The position numbers and the translations under genes were made by a program. Shown here piece by piece: positions 37,230 through 49,084 of a DNA stretch of 64,000 bases (position 1 is the first letter of the stretch; each line of letters starts with the position of its first letter). Origin of the DNA: Membranipora membranacea (Eukaryota; Bryozoa; Gymnolaemata; Cheilostomatida; Membraniporidae); the NCBI GenBank assembly GCA_914767715.1, contig OU612072.1:19962001-20026000 (forward strand), given 5' to 3'. The notes beneath the pieces were generated by a model that saw only the letters and a program-made list of their open reading frames with translations, had not been told where the DNA came from and did not search any database.

Positions 37230-38157
37230 TGTGGGATTCCAGGTTATGGAGTCACCACATTCACTCTCCGCTACTGAGATCTGTGCTCACGAGCTCGGTA
37301 TGATGATTCTCACTATGTGACACTGACTTATTTACATAATTGTGATCTCATTTATTTCGAGATCAAACACTTGACTCAAGAGCATGTCTTTTAATTCTTA
37401 TCAAGTTTAACATCAAACACGATTCAACTTAACAATGCATGTCTTATTTCTACAAGTCATACTTTCTAGTCAATGATGCCATGCATGCTAGATTTAATTC
37501 ATTTAACTCAATTAGTTGATGGTATAGATAATCAAACCAAATGTTATACTGTGCCATTATTAAATGATAAGGCGAGTTCTATTTCCCTATAAATATCACT
37601 AACATACAATAAATGAAAATATTATGATAACAACTCGTAAAACTTTCATGTTTAAAAAAAACTGACCTGTCCCCAAAAGAAGTTGCAAACAAAGAGCGCT
37701 GCTTGTCGACCAGAAGGTTGTTAAACAGATCATGCTTTTCATTGGTGAACCATGCTCTTATATAGCATGGTTCCAGACACTGACATGCTGACATCAATAA
37801 GCAAAAAACAAGATTTAAACACAATTTTCAATTACCGCAAAAAGAGGGTTGATCGGCCGCAAGAGTGGGTTGATCCAGGGTTGATCAGCCGCAAGTGTGG
37901 GTTGGTGTAAGTCAGGTATTATGCCAATTCTGAATTGTCTCTGTTGGCGCCACCTTTACTGCATTGCCATGGTTGTCTCGGTTCTGGCGCTAGGGTGGCA
38001 CCGGTATTAAGAATAGAATTTAGTTTACATATATTTGCCTGTCCCCGATTCGAGATGATATGCACTGGCTGGTAACTGCGTGTCCTCATGTCAAGGTTTG
38101 AGTGTACTGTTGTTGATATAGAAATTATCCTGTTTGTTGCTGTGTATGCGACATCTG
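37230..38157 (-). repeat. Dispersed LTR-like element, copy 2
   Basis: The inverted counterpart of 17111-17966. It starts TGTGGGATTCCAGG on the plus strand. The TATATAAG within its 10-bp inverted repeat is kept exactly (37747-37773). Just beyond, at 38160-38290, about 65 bp containing CAATCGTCCTCGATTGCTA are repeated in tandem. Confidence 0.6.
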
Positions 38158-38316
38158 CACTCCCTTAGTTGCAATCGTCCTCGATTGCTATGACATGTCA
38201 ATGATCTGGCATCTAGATGCAACATCTGCACCCCCTTGGCTGCAATCGTCCTCGATTGCTACGACAATCCTTTGATCTGATGTGTGGATGCGACAGTACA
38301 GCTCTATTCATCCTAA

Positions 38317-38447
38317 CAGTTAGTTTAAGTGCTCAAACGATGCAAGATGCTGGTAGAGGCATTTCATTATCAACCACAAGGGGTTGATAATGAAAGGCCT
38401 CTACCAGCATCTTGCATCGTTTGAGCAGTTAAACTACCTAACAGTCA
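38317..38447. repeat. Palindrome with arms of about 60 bp
   Basis: The left arm (38317-38375) is repeated inverted up to 38447 with only a few mismatches, around a loop of a few bases at 38376-38381. The shared core is GATGCAAGATGCTGGTAGAG. The transcript of either strand would form a long hairpin. Confidence 0.85.
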
Positions 38448-41400
38448 ATGTAATGTAATGTGGCAAGCTGCCAGATAAAAGGGATTTGCAACACAAGTGT
38501 GCAGCCAAGCCGTTAATATCTACTGCCATCCAACAATATCAGATTAATATCGAGGCATTCGATTCATACCCAGCAGGGAGCGAGGAAGTTCAGCAGTTGC
38601 TTACCTTATCTGGTCGATAGGAGAAGCACATCACATCACAAAATAATATCTCAACACCAGAACTAAGCCAAAGGAATCAGAACGCAGTGCATTGCCTGTA
38701 GATAAGAGACTATAATGTAACTATGAATATTAATCTGTAAATATTAAACAGATTACTGTCTAAGGAGGAGAGATTGAGCGAAATCTTATAAGCTTTACCT
38801 GAGGATCACAGGGGAGCAGCTCAATACTCTGAAGGATCACAGGGGACCAGCTCAATACTCTGACGGATTCAAGCCTCAATTATCTGTTAAAGTAAGTGTA
38901 GTTAAACTTAGCTGCAAACGTTGATACCATAGTAAAGTGCAGCGCTCTACACCAAAGCTGTGAAGAGTCCCAAGCCAAGTGACTAAATTTTCTGTAGGTA
39001 AAACAGTGTGGAGTGAGTGATGGATACATTATACAAGCTTGATCTGCTGGTTTTCTCATCTAATGTTGCCATCACATTCTTATCACATTCTTATCACATT
39101 CTTATCACATTGAAGTCAGTAGCTTTCTCTTTTGCTGTTTTGGCACTAGAGAGCCCTTTGTATATAAAACGTTCTGTCATTACACGTAAGACAAACTCTC
39201 TCTCTCTCAGATAAACACTTCGATAAACACACTGACCACCATAATTAGCTGCCGGACGTAACACAGCTTAACTTGGTTCTGATTGCTGGGTCATGAAAGG
39301 CTCTCAGATATGACTTTCATATGGCTTTAGTTGCCACGCATCCAAATCTCCTGACAACCTCCAAGATTACTTATATAACATACTGCTGTTTTTTATAAAC
39401 TTAAATGTTGTTAAATGGCATGATTCTGCGAACTACTATTCTGGTAAACACTGACGGTGGTACCCGGAGCCATCAATGGTGCAGCAGGACACTACAAATA
39501 TAGCCATTCCAAGGCTACACACAAGTTAAGGTGGAAATATGGCAAGGACCAAATACAAGTGTGATGTATCATAAATGTGCATGATATAGTTGACAGTTGT
39601 CCTCTCACAATAAAATGAAAGATAAGTAAATTGCCTAGAGGATGTTGTGATGGTATCGTGATTGGAGGGTAAAAAATATATGGAAGCATAACTACCTTTT
39701 GCTTAGGATAAATAAGCAAGGAAAGCAGTGATCAGAAAGCCTTAAAATACGGATAAAATAAGGAAGGAATTATTGTCCCAGACTGTCATTTAGTCGTCTA
39801 ATAGATTTTTCCCTATTTCAGTATTTTAATATGAATGACCAATCACAATGACATGCCTGGGATATCACTAGTTAATATTATTAGTGCCAGTATTGTGTGA
39901 CGTTGAATTTAATCGGTGACTCATAGCTGTCTTTTTAATCAACCACAGTTTAATGTTATACATATCAGGTTCATGTTGTTTATGAGAAACGACCTCTGGG
40001 TTTTAAGATTTCTGAATTAGCAGGCTACATTTAAAAGACATCTTATTGGGGTAACATAACAAATGTAATTTTCGTAGGCTATGGGTTATGGTTTGACCCT
40101 TTGTATATAAACTATTCCAATATTAGATTGTGTATGAGGTGGCATTTCATCTTGAAATAATCTAATAATAGTTTCTGTCATTGATGTAACAGAAAAACGT
40201 TGTCATGAGGTCATAGTGTGATGTCTGTGTTTCGTTTAATCAAGTCAAAGTCAAACTGTAACTAAATCTGAATAAATATGTATATAAAAAGCCTTAGATA
40301 CTTAACAAGCCAATAGAAATATCAAGTTATTTGGCATCAATATAACAGAAAAAGATGTTGTTGTGACAGATTTTGAGCTGAATCATTTTTTTAGACTGGC
40401 AATCGGCCAGATAAATGCGTTTCTCAACACAAGTGTGCAGCCAAGCCATTAATATCTACTGTCATCCAACAATATCAGATTAATATCGAGGCATTAGATT
40501 CATACACAGCAGGGAGGAGGAATTTCAGTTACTAAACTTATCTGGTTGATAGGAGAAGCACATCACAAAATTATATCTTAACACCAGAACTAAGCCAAAG
40601 GAATCAGAACGCAGTGCAATACCTGTAGATTAGAGACTATAATGTAACTATGAATATTAATCTGTAAATATTTCACAGATTACTGTCTAATGAGGAGAGA
40701 TTGAGCAGAATCTTTTAAGGGTTACCTGAGAGATCACAGGGGACCAGCTCAACACTCTGAAGGTTTCAACCCTCAATTATCTGTTAAGGTAAATAGTGTA
40801 AAACTAAGCTGCAAACATTGATGCCATAATTTAGTAAAACACTCTACAGCAAAGCTGCTTGAGTCAGAAATCATGCGGCTAAGTTTTTGGTAGATAAGAG
40901 CAACTGCTCTGCCGAACTTCTGATCTAAAGCTCTCATCTCCTGTTAACAGGTGGAAATCAAATTTCATCAGTAGCCGTTTTGGGCAGCCTCAAGTGTGTG
41001 ATGTATATATATATCTCTGTATCAATAATCAAAGTCGACCATGCAACAAAATCTGACATGAAATGTATGGATATATGGCCTTTGGCTCATCAAAAGATAT
41101 GTTTGTGCTAGCCGCTGCTACTAGACTAAGCACTTCAATAAAAATCTCAAGTTTTTAGCTACTATGTGGCAGAAAAATTTTGTTGTGGCAGATTTTAACC
41201 CACATGATCAACTCAGATTGGCAAGTGGCCAGATGAAGTGTTTGTCCATATCAACTGCCATCTAACAAAATCAAGCTAACATTGTAGCATCAGATTCATC
41301 ACTTAGCATCGAGCGAGGAATGTCAGTTTCATTATTTGGCAGATATTTTTGTAGGAAAAAGACATGTGCTCGACGTGTGATGTCTGCGTATCATTTTACC

Positions 41401-41578
41401 AAAAGTCAAAGTCAAACTTTGTGTCCCTCAGGCTGCTTGGGCAGGTTATGGTTGTTTCTAGCAAACACAATTTATTTCACAGAACCTGTCAGAAAAATAA
41501 TTTATCAATAACAGACATATCGAGATGAAGTTTAATCCAACTTCCTGCATTCCGGTTGCTCCCTCTCACTGGTCTCGC

Positions 41579-41775
41579 TGCAGGCGTGACCGCTGGTGTG
41601 ACCGCTGGTGTGACCGGCAGTGTGACCGGTGTAGCGACCGGTAGAGTGACCGGCGGTGTGACCGGCGGCGTGCCCGGCGGCGTGCCCGGCTGCGTACCCG
41701 GCTGCGTACCCGGCGGGGTGACCAGCGGAGTGACCAGCGGTGTGACCAGCGGCGTGCCCAGTGTGGTGACCAGTG
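41579..41775. repeat. GC-rich 12-bp minisatellite, copy 1
   Basis: About 16 units of GTGACCGGCGGC and variants. Because the unit is a multiple of three it stays open on both strands (Gly-Val-Thr-Gly on plus, Ala-Gly-His-x on minus). Flanks align with those of the second array at 51819-51940, so the locus was duplicated and the arrays then diverged. Confidence 0.9.
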
Positions 41776-42087
41776 ACCAATGTCAATATTTTGTGCCTGT
41801 CATAATTAACCTTGAATTCATCTTGAATTGATGAATGTTAACTTATTATTTACACCCAGTGGTGTTTTTAATTATTAGCCAATGATGTGACATTGTTATT
41901 TTTAGCCGATTTGTCGCGCATGTAAACGCAGCTTAATAATGACCCTGCGACCTGATGATGTTCAATTCAGCCGTCCATAAAATGATTTATGGCGAGTTGT
42001 TGTATTATAATTTCTGCTTTTTAGTGGTAGATAGTCCTTCGTATTGAAGCTAATCTGATATTACATAGCCAGTGGGAAGCATTCTAT

Positions 42088-42117
42088 CACAGAGTAAAGA
42101 TATATCCTTACTCTGTT
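42088..42117. mobile_element. Second 30-bp palindromic insertion
   Basis: CACAGAGTAAAGATA is followed by its near inverse, ending ACTCTGTT. The paralogous stretch near 52335 lacks it. No convincing target duplication remains. Confidence 0.5.
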
Positions 42118-42780
42118 TTCCTTCTTAATATAATCTGTTATATGAGCGATGTATATGTGTATTACTAGTATTCAGATGGGACAGTCATGGGGTCAGAGAT
42201 TGATGTCTATATATGTATCAGGAAACAAAGTATCAAAATCTGAATGAAGCTGTATGAAAATATAGCCTTAGGCACTTAATCCTGGTTGGCGGTTACTTGA
42301 CATGTTACTATAAATAAACAGTTTCTGGCAAACCACTAACAGCAAAATGTTGTTGTCATTTCAGATTGGCAGACAGCCAGACTAAATGGTTTTGCAACAC
42401 AAGTGTGCTGCCAAGGCTCTTAATATGAACTAATAGCAAACAATATAAGACTGACATCGAGGAAACAAATTCATAGCATAGCGGGTTGCAGATAGTAGAT
42501 TTAAGTTAGTACAAATTAGTGTACTTCATATCTCCATATTAGCAAGTAAATCAGTATCTGGTAATGCTTACATACATCATCATTATGAGCATGTGCTATT
42601 CATTCTCAACGTGACACTTCCTCGCTAATCTGTCTCAATCAATCAATAGTGTGATAATCCAGGTGACAAAATCAAATAAACCCTAATATGAATTTTCAAT
42701 ATAAATCATCCTATTGAAATCCAATTATGCTAATTCATTTGCATAGAGGAATCCGTTTTTTTTTGAGACATGATCCAAAG

Positions 42781-43390
42781 CCAATGGTCACCGTTGCCAT
42801 CGTCAATGAGATGGATCGTAACCATTTTAAAACAGGAAGCAAACCGTTAATTGACTTCCTATTTATCAATTTGATCACAAGAATAGTGGATTTCACATTT
42901 TTATAATTGGTTATTTGTTTGATTCATACAATGACACCTCACATAGCAGTACAGAATGAGACCAAATGATCTTATCCACTCCAACCCAAAGGAGGTTTGG
43001 AACAGATGTCAGATTCTGACGTTTTTGACCGATGGACTCATATTTAACATCTAGTGGTAGGAGACCAGGTTAGAGTGTCATATCTGTGAGCTACTTTCGA
43101 GGGAGGTGGCAGTGGTATTCACTAGTATGTCCGGCATGGCCTAAAATTAGTCATCCTTTGATCTGAGTTACACTTTATTATTAAACTTACACAGATCATT
43201 AATTTTATGATAGAACTTTCTGAATACTTCCTCGATAAGATAATATGAAGGTTGGGGAAATGGTCACCGTTGCCATCGTCATTGAGATGGATCGTAACCA
43301 TTTCAAAACAGGAAGCAAACCGTTAATTGACTTCCTATTTATCTATTCTCAGATCTCAAGAATAGTGTATTTCACATTTTTATAATCGGG
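42781..43390. repeat. 130-bp direct repeat left of gypsy-2
   Basis: 42781-42910 and 43258-43390 are about 90% identical (shared GGTCACCGTTGCCATCGTCA). Gypsy-2 is inserted at the right end of the second copy. Between them no gene is seen. Confidence 0.8.
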
Positions 43391-43393
43391 TAT

Positions 43394-43615
43394 TGTCGTG
43401 TACTCAACTTACATGTATTGTTGTATGGATTTTCCTAGCTCCCTAGTTCTGCATGTATCTTAGTCAGTCTCTCTCTTGGGCTTCTCCTCTCTTAGTCCAC
43501 GTTTATTCTAATCCTCTCCCATCTCGCGCATCCGGATATAGTCCGAGTCTGAGCCTTTGCTAATCTCTTTCACCTGCTGTCTAGATCCCTTATGCTAATA
43601 TCCGGTTCCACCACA
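43394..43615 (-). repeat. Gypsy-2 3' LTR
   Basis: About 90% identical to the 5' LTR. The purine-rich tract GAGGAAAGGAAGGGAGA precedes it on the minus strand, and a second copy of tract plus LTR start lies at about 43640-43690. Confidence 0.9.
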
Positions 43616-43699
43616 TCTCCCTTCCTTTCCTCAAATCTATTGTCTTGATTCCTTATGCTAATATTTGGTTCCACCACATCTCCTTTCCTTTCCTAACTT

Positions 43700-44730
43700 T
43701 CTTCGTTATCTTTTTTTTCCTAATCCTGATTGTACCGTCTACTGGGGACGTTCTCTCTTATGTCCCGATTTCTGAATCTGGGCTTTTCTCTCTCCGCTTG
43801 TGCTTCTCTCCTATTTCTGTCTCTGTCTCGCTCACTTCGCTATCGCTTCTCCCTTTCTTGGTCCTCTTCCTCTCTCTCTCTAACTCATCTAGCCTTTGTT
43901 AATACGTCCTGGTGTTTTGTTCAAGCAGCCTATGGCGGCGCTCTTGGTACTCTGCTCTAACTTCCTCTAACGCCCTTTCCATCTCTTCCCGATTACTTCT
44001 CCTGATGTTTTCTTCCTCTCTATCTCTTTCTCTCCTTGGCTCCTCTCTGTCTCTTCTTGCTACCAGTTCCTGCCTAACTTGCCTCTCTTGCTATCGGTTG
44101 GCCTCAATTCTATCTCTTGCATCCTCTCCTTCTCTAATTGCTGGTACTCTCGCTTCTCCCCTCTCTCTTAGCCTTCTTTCTCTAGTCCTGATAAACTGCT
44201 TGATCGTGTCAGACTTTGCCTTGCTAAAAATTGGCCTGGGTGGGCCTCGTCCCTTAGTTTTTCTGGTGTAAAATATAAGTCCTGGCTGCCGCTCCGCCGC
44301 TCTGCCTTCCGAATTCTCCCGCTGTGAGGCAGGGAGTCCCTTCATCTTTTCGCGAGTTAAGATCTCAGATCATGTGATTTCTTCTGTTCACTACCCAGTG
44401 ATCGGGTGTGAGTGATCGGGTGGGGGGGGGGGGGGATAAAATGGGCACAAAATCACATCAGTCCTTTCTGCTAATTCTCTTAGTGTCCTCTAATAAGCTA
44501 ATATCATGGGGCCCGCTGCGTGGGTTCCCTCTTCATACAATGTCTGGTATCCCTGATACCAACAGCTTGATTCCCGGTTGGTCTAGGTATTGTCTCATGT
44601 GAAATAGTTTAGACCCCGCGTAGCTAAACGTATCGATCTCAGGGAGTTCCAGGTATCTCACGATGCTCTTACCGATGTCAACATAGGTGTTGTGAGTTGC
44701 CATCTCTTCCTTTCTAAATCTCACAAGTCC
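43700..44730 (-). pseudogene. Extra 3' reading frame(s) of gypsy-2, possibly SGNH-like, then R/E-rich
   Basis: Minus-strand frames between integrase and the 3' LTR that have no counterpart in gypsy-1. The first (44724-44533) includes VDIGKSIVRYLELPE, FSYAGSKLFHMRQYL and KLLVSGIPDIV; after a stop or shift, another frame continues with RTLRELAERTDVILCPFYPP. This alternation of a G-x-S start, a short G-containing block and a hydrophobic strand ending in a G-x-x-D motif recalls SGNH/GDSL hydrolases, but that is an inference. A second part (44345-43730, with breaks) is rich in Arg and Glu and looks like a coiled coil. Unlike Env, it shows no membrane segment. Identity unknown. Confidence 0.45.
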
Positions 44731-45817
44731 TTTCTATATCTCTCAAGCCCTTCCTAAATGTCACAAGTCTTTCCTAAACTCTTAATTCCTTGCTAATTCC
44801 ACTATCCTTTTCTTTCTCCTATGTTGTCCTCTATCCACCTCTGTTCCTTCGACTCAATTCTACAACATAATAAGTTTTAATTACCATCAATCCTAATAAT
44901 ACACAAACGACGGGACTTGTTTCTTCTTTGCATTTCTACCGGGCCTCTTAGGTTGTACTAGTGGCTCCTTGCTACCCGAATAACTCTCTTTATTAATTTC
45001 TCCTGTCTTCTGCTATTGCAGTTGTTGGGCCTTCCGCTGGTAGTGAGCGTAAATGTTTTCTAGTCCGCCGTAATAGTCTCTTCTCTGTTTCAACCCAGTA
45101 ACTGTTAGGTTCTTCCGCCTGGTATTTTATCACTCCCTTCTTTCCTTTATCTTCATGGCTAATCTTTATCCACACTAATTGGCCTTCCTTCAGCTCCTTC
45201 TTTAGCTCTTCTTCCCCGGTCAAAGTTCAACTTTGTTCTTCTTTTCAAATGTGAGTCTCGCTCCTTAAATGAGCCCTTGTCTGCTTGTTGTTCATGTTGT
45301 ATTGGCAACTCTTTTCTCATTCTACGTCCGTGGAGTAACTCACCGGGACCAACTTTCCAGTGGCATTGTTCGGTAGGCCAAGAGTGCCTTGCCCTTATCC
45401 GCTTCCTTTTTCCACAGCCCCTTTACGATCTCCACTCCTCTCTCTGCTAGTCCAGTCGCCTGAGGGAGATGTGGACTGCTTGTAGAGTGTATTATATTAT
45501 ACTCTTCGATAAGTGATCTCCATCCCTGAGATACATAACAAGGGCCGTTATCTGTTCTAATCCTATTTGGTGCTCCTAATCTTGAGATGACTGCTCTAAA
45601 TTTCTCATTCTTATTCTGCTCCTGTTAGTCCCTTCATCTCGACCACCTCTATCCACCTTGAGTAATAATCTATGAAGAGTGCAGAGTTCCTTCCCTCTAA
45701 TTTGAATAAATCTGACGCTATATGTGTCCAAGGCTTGTCTGGCAGCTGGGTCTGTTTCAGCGGCAGATTTTGCATTCTCCTAAATTGAATGCACTTGGGG
45801 CATCCTTCAACCATATC

Positions 45818-47471
45818 TTATGACATTAAAAAGATTAGTGGATTACCTACTAATAGCCCAAAACCAACTCAACAAAATCCATTCAACTCAGATGACCTAA
45901 ACACCTTCTTCACAAGATTTGAGAAGCCTCTCGCTGACCGTCCTGACATCAATAACAACGCCACCATGGCACCACCTTTAGAAATAGAAGAGGCTACTGT
46001 CTTAAAGCAGTTGAAATCGTTGAACTCGAGGAAAGGTCCAGGCCCTGATGGCCTCATCCCCAAAGTACTATGTGCTATGTGCCTATCAACTGGCGCCTGT
46101 CATAACGAAACTGTTCAATTTATCTATCACGTCTAAGTCAACCCCTACTTCCTGGAAATCGGCCATTATCAAACCCCTACCCAAAGTTAAGAATCCCAAT
46201 CAACTTAAACAATACAGACCAATAGCGCTCACCAGTTGCCTGTGCAAAATGATGGAGAGACTTGTTAATCATTACATTATTACTCATACAGCTATGGACC
46301 ACCTTCAGTTTGCTTATCGTGCAAACCGCTCAACTCAAGATGCCCTTTTATGCCTCACTACTACCATCACAGATTTCATTGACAAGAAAGCTTCAAATTA
46401 TGCCAGGTGTCTGTTCCTTGACTTTTCTTCTGCATTCAACACAATACATGTTCCAGACTTAATCTCGCAACTATCACATCTCGACTCCAATGTCACTGAA
46501 TGGATATACAGCTTCCTAACGAATCGCACCCAAAGAACAATAGTAGATGGCAATATCTCAAAACCTATCATAACCAACACTGGCACTCCCCAGGGTTGCT
46601 GTTTATCTCCACTTTTGTTTTCAATATATACCAATAGGATTACCTCAGACTTGAGCAATATTGCTGTCATTAAATACGCAGACAACACCTGTGTAATTGG
46701 ATGCATATCAAATCAATCAGATCTGAGTGCCTATCTTGATGAGATTAGTAGAATTTCAAAGCAATGTTGTGATTTAAACCTATTGTTAAACGTCTCCAAG
46801 ACTCAAGAAATTATGTTTTCTACTCAGCTTGTTAGGCCCATTACCCCTACTCTTATCCTTAACGGCACGGAAGTTGATTTTTGTGACAAAGTAAAATACC
46901 TTGGTGTTACTGTGGACGATAAACTCCGCTATCATGATCATGTGCAATCCATAGTGACTACTGCATCTCAACGTATGTATATTGTGAAAAATTTTGTATA
47001 CTATAGCTCAAGGCCCCTTTCTCATATGTTATTCAAGAGTTTTATTGTATCCCTCATCACTTACTGTCTCCCCATACTTTTTACAAGCATCCATGCAAGC
47101 GACAAGAAGTCCTTACGCAAAATATTTAAAGATGCCGCCAAGTTAGGGATTGAGCACTCCGATATAGATGCTCTGGTGGCCAACCAGATCAAGACACTTG
47201 GACTACGGTACATACACGATGAAGAGCACTTTATCAATGACTTTCTAACTAAATGCCCCTCAGGTTGCTACCGCACCGTTAAATATCGGGGTACTTGGGG
47301 TGGAGACAGCTTTTTAAGACATCTCATACATACACTTGATATATACTATTCTAAAAAACTTTTTATACAACAGAGATCTGATTTTTCCATGTTTTTCTTT
47401 CTTGTCAGTATTAACAACGTATTTCGTGACAAATTTTTGTCAATGATAGTGCTAAATCCATCCATCCATCC
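45818..47471 (+). mobile_element. 5'-truncated LINE nested in gypsy-2
   Basis: A non-LTR retrotransposon fragment encoding about 550 residues of reverse transcriptase and its C-terminal extension, followed by an (ATCC)n tail. RT blocks are clear: GPGPDGL, YRPIALTS, FLDFSSAFNTI, GTPQGCCLSPLLFSIY, and the catalytic box KYADNTCV, where Asp-Asp has become Asp-Asn. A 7-bp tandem duplication (CTATGTG twice, 46068-46081) shifts the frame; otherwise the frame is open. It lies in the opposite orientation to gypsy-2 and interrupts its integrase. The endonuclease domain is absent. Superfamily is probably CR1/Jockey-like. Confidence 0.85.
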
Positions 47472-47475
47472 ATGA
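46137..47475 (+). pseudogene. LINE reverse transcriptase
   Basis: The longest open part of the nested LINE. It covers fingers, palm and thumb plus a C-terminal region with a Cys/His-poor tail. The catalytic motif reads YADN instead of YADD, expected to abolish activity. The open frame runs into the simple-repeat tail (PSIHP). Confidence 0.8.
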
Positions 47476-49084
47476 TCTCTCTCCTAATGGTGGGCCACCA
47501 GATTGAATCCTGGCTTTTGCGGTATGTTTTTACTATGCCTTGGTGCCCCGAATGCAACTTTCCCAACATTTGAGTTCTCATCTTCTTTGGAATGTATAAC
47601 AAATTATTCATCATCACCAAGCCGTTTTTCTCGCTTAATAGGTCTGCACTACCCTTAACTTGCCTCATTTCCCCTTTCAATTCACCGGGCCACCCTTCTC
47701 TTATAAATTTGACAATATCCTGATACTCCTTATCTAATACGCTTTCGACCTTTATCTCCTCAATAAGATTATCTTCCTTGGCTGATAGTAGGCTCTGTAT
47801 ATGCATCTCCACTCGTGATATCTTATCTGCTTCATCTTTGGTTGGTGGCCTTGACAAGAGATCTGCTATAAACATCTTGTTCCCGGGAAATGGAAAATGT
47901 TGTAGCAGTATCTCATCAACCTCATTTTAAACCTCTGGATTCTTAAGGGAAGCTCTGAGAGGTCCTTGGATCCTAGTAGCGCTATCAACGGTTTATGGTC
48001 CGTTTCTATCTCAAACCGCCTTCCCACCAAAAAGAAATCAGACTTTCCAGATGCCCATGTGATTGCTAAGCCTCTTTCTTGATTTGACCGTATCTCCTCT
48101 CTGCATCTGTCAGTTTTCGTGACGCATATGCCGCTGGTCTCTATTCTCCATTACCTTGGTTTTGTAGTAATGCTGTACCTAGTGTATAGCAGCTAGCGTC
48201 CGCTGTCACCCTATGTTCCTTATTATAGTCGAACAGGGCCAATAGCGGAGAAGACGTTATCAAGTCCTTAACTACTTTAAAACTTCTCTGATGAGTTTCC
48301 AGCCAAATCCATTCATTTTTCTGTTTATCCAGCTCTCTGAGGGCCACTTCTGCTTCAGACAACTGTACCTACTCAAATAATTGACCATTGCCAAAAATCT
48401 TTGGAGACCTTTTCTGTCTGTTGGGGGTGGCATCTCTCTAATTGCTCTTGCTTTCTCGGGGTCCACACTTATCCCCTTCGTGCTGAGTATGTGCCCCAAG
48501 AACTTCACTTCCTTAACGCCAAATTCACACTTGGACTTATTTGAGGTCATAACATACTTTTTCAATTACTCCTAAGCTTTCCATCTTCTCTAATTCGTCT
48601 TGTGTGGCCTGCCTCAAGCCAATAGGTAGCCTCCTTGGGACATTAAGACATAACGGCTTTGCTCCCTCTTTCACGTTGATTTTGAAAACATCCGGCAAAA
48701 CTCAAAGTTTACCGAAGAGTTTCGGATGTCTTGTACTGTCTTTACTAACTCTAATTTACTTATTTCTGGTTTGCCTAAAAGGTTGTTTTGGGCTCCTTCC
48801 AAGATGTAAGCTCTCCCTCTAACTGCTTGTCCCCATTCTGACAATAGGGGAATGTGTGTCCTGAGTTTTATATCAAGCTTATTACCGTCAGCTCCTCTGA
48901 ACTCTCTCTTCGTTGATTTCCTCTCTAAACCCAGCCTATCTGCTGTCTCTGGTGTAATCACAGTGACTGTGTCGACTATAAACTTAACCATTTTCTTGTC
49001 GACTCTCAATCTTATCTTGAAATCCTCGCTTTTTTTTCTCCCTTGTAATGATTCGCTCGAATACCCTGCCACTGCCTTAACTTT

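Larger units (their letters stand above)
38455..42500. repeat. Region of dispersed repeats, no gene
   Basis: One repeat (shared string AACACAAGTGTGCAGCCAAG) occurs at 38462-38715 and 40398-40631, with decayed versions near 41218 and 42366. A second, exon-like repeat follows at 38716-38935 and 40632-40835 and recurs at 50461-50700 and 51498-51665. Also present are a 12-bp x 3 tandem (ATCACATTCTT) at 39072-39110 and a GC-rich minisatellite. From 38940 to 40380 I see nothing else. Confidence 0.6.
44993..49084 (-). pseudogene. pol: Gypsy-2 pol remnant, RT core deleted, integrase split
   Basis: Order on the minus strand: protease (around 48970, where the VDT active site is altered), start of RT up to GVIEKV (about 48560), then directly the post-catalytic piece KCEFGVKEVKFLGH, so the region with the YxDD box is gone. 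RNase H follows (TADASCYTLGTALLQ near 48200) and the integrase zinc finger (47630-47480). Integrase is then broken by the LINE at 47471-45818 and resumes at 45814 with CPKC, DYYSRW and, further on, a GPY/F-like RRTRKHLRSLP end (about 45050). Multiple frameshifts. Not functional. Confidence 0.85.

Noticed and set aside
41532-41831. His-rich or Val/Gly-rich tandem-repeat protein
   Set aside because: Open frames on both strands follow from a 12-bp minisatellite unit.
43700-44730. Retroviral-type envelope gene in gypsy-2
   Set aside because: Position would fit, but there is no signal peptide, membrane segment or cysteine pattern; the visible motifs point elsewhere.
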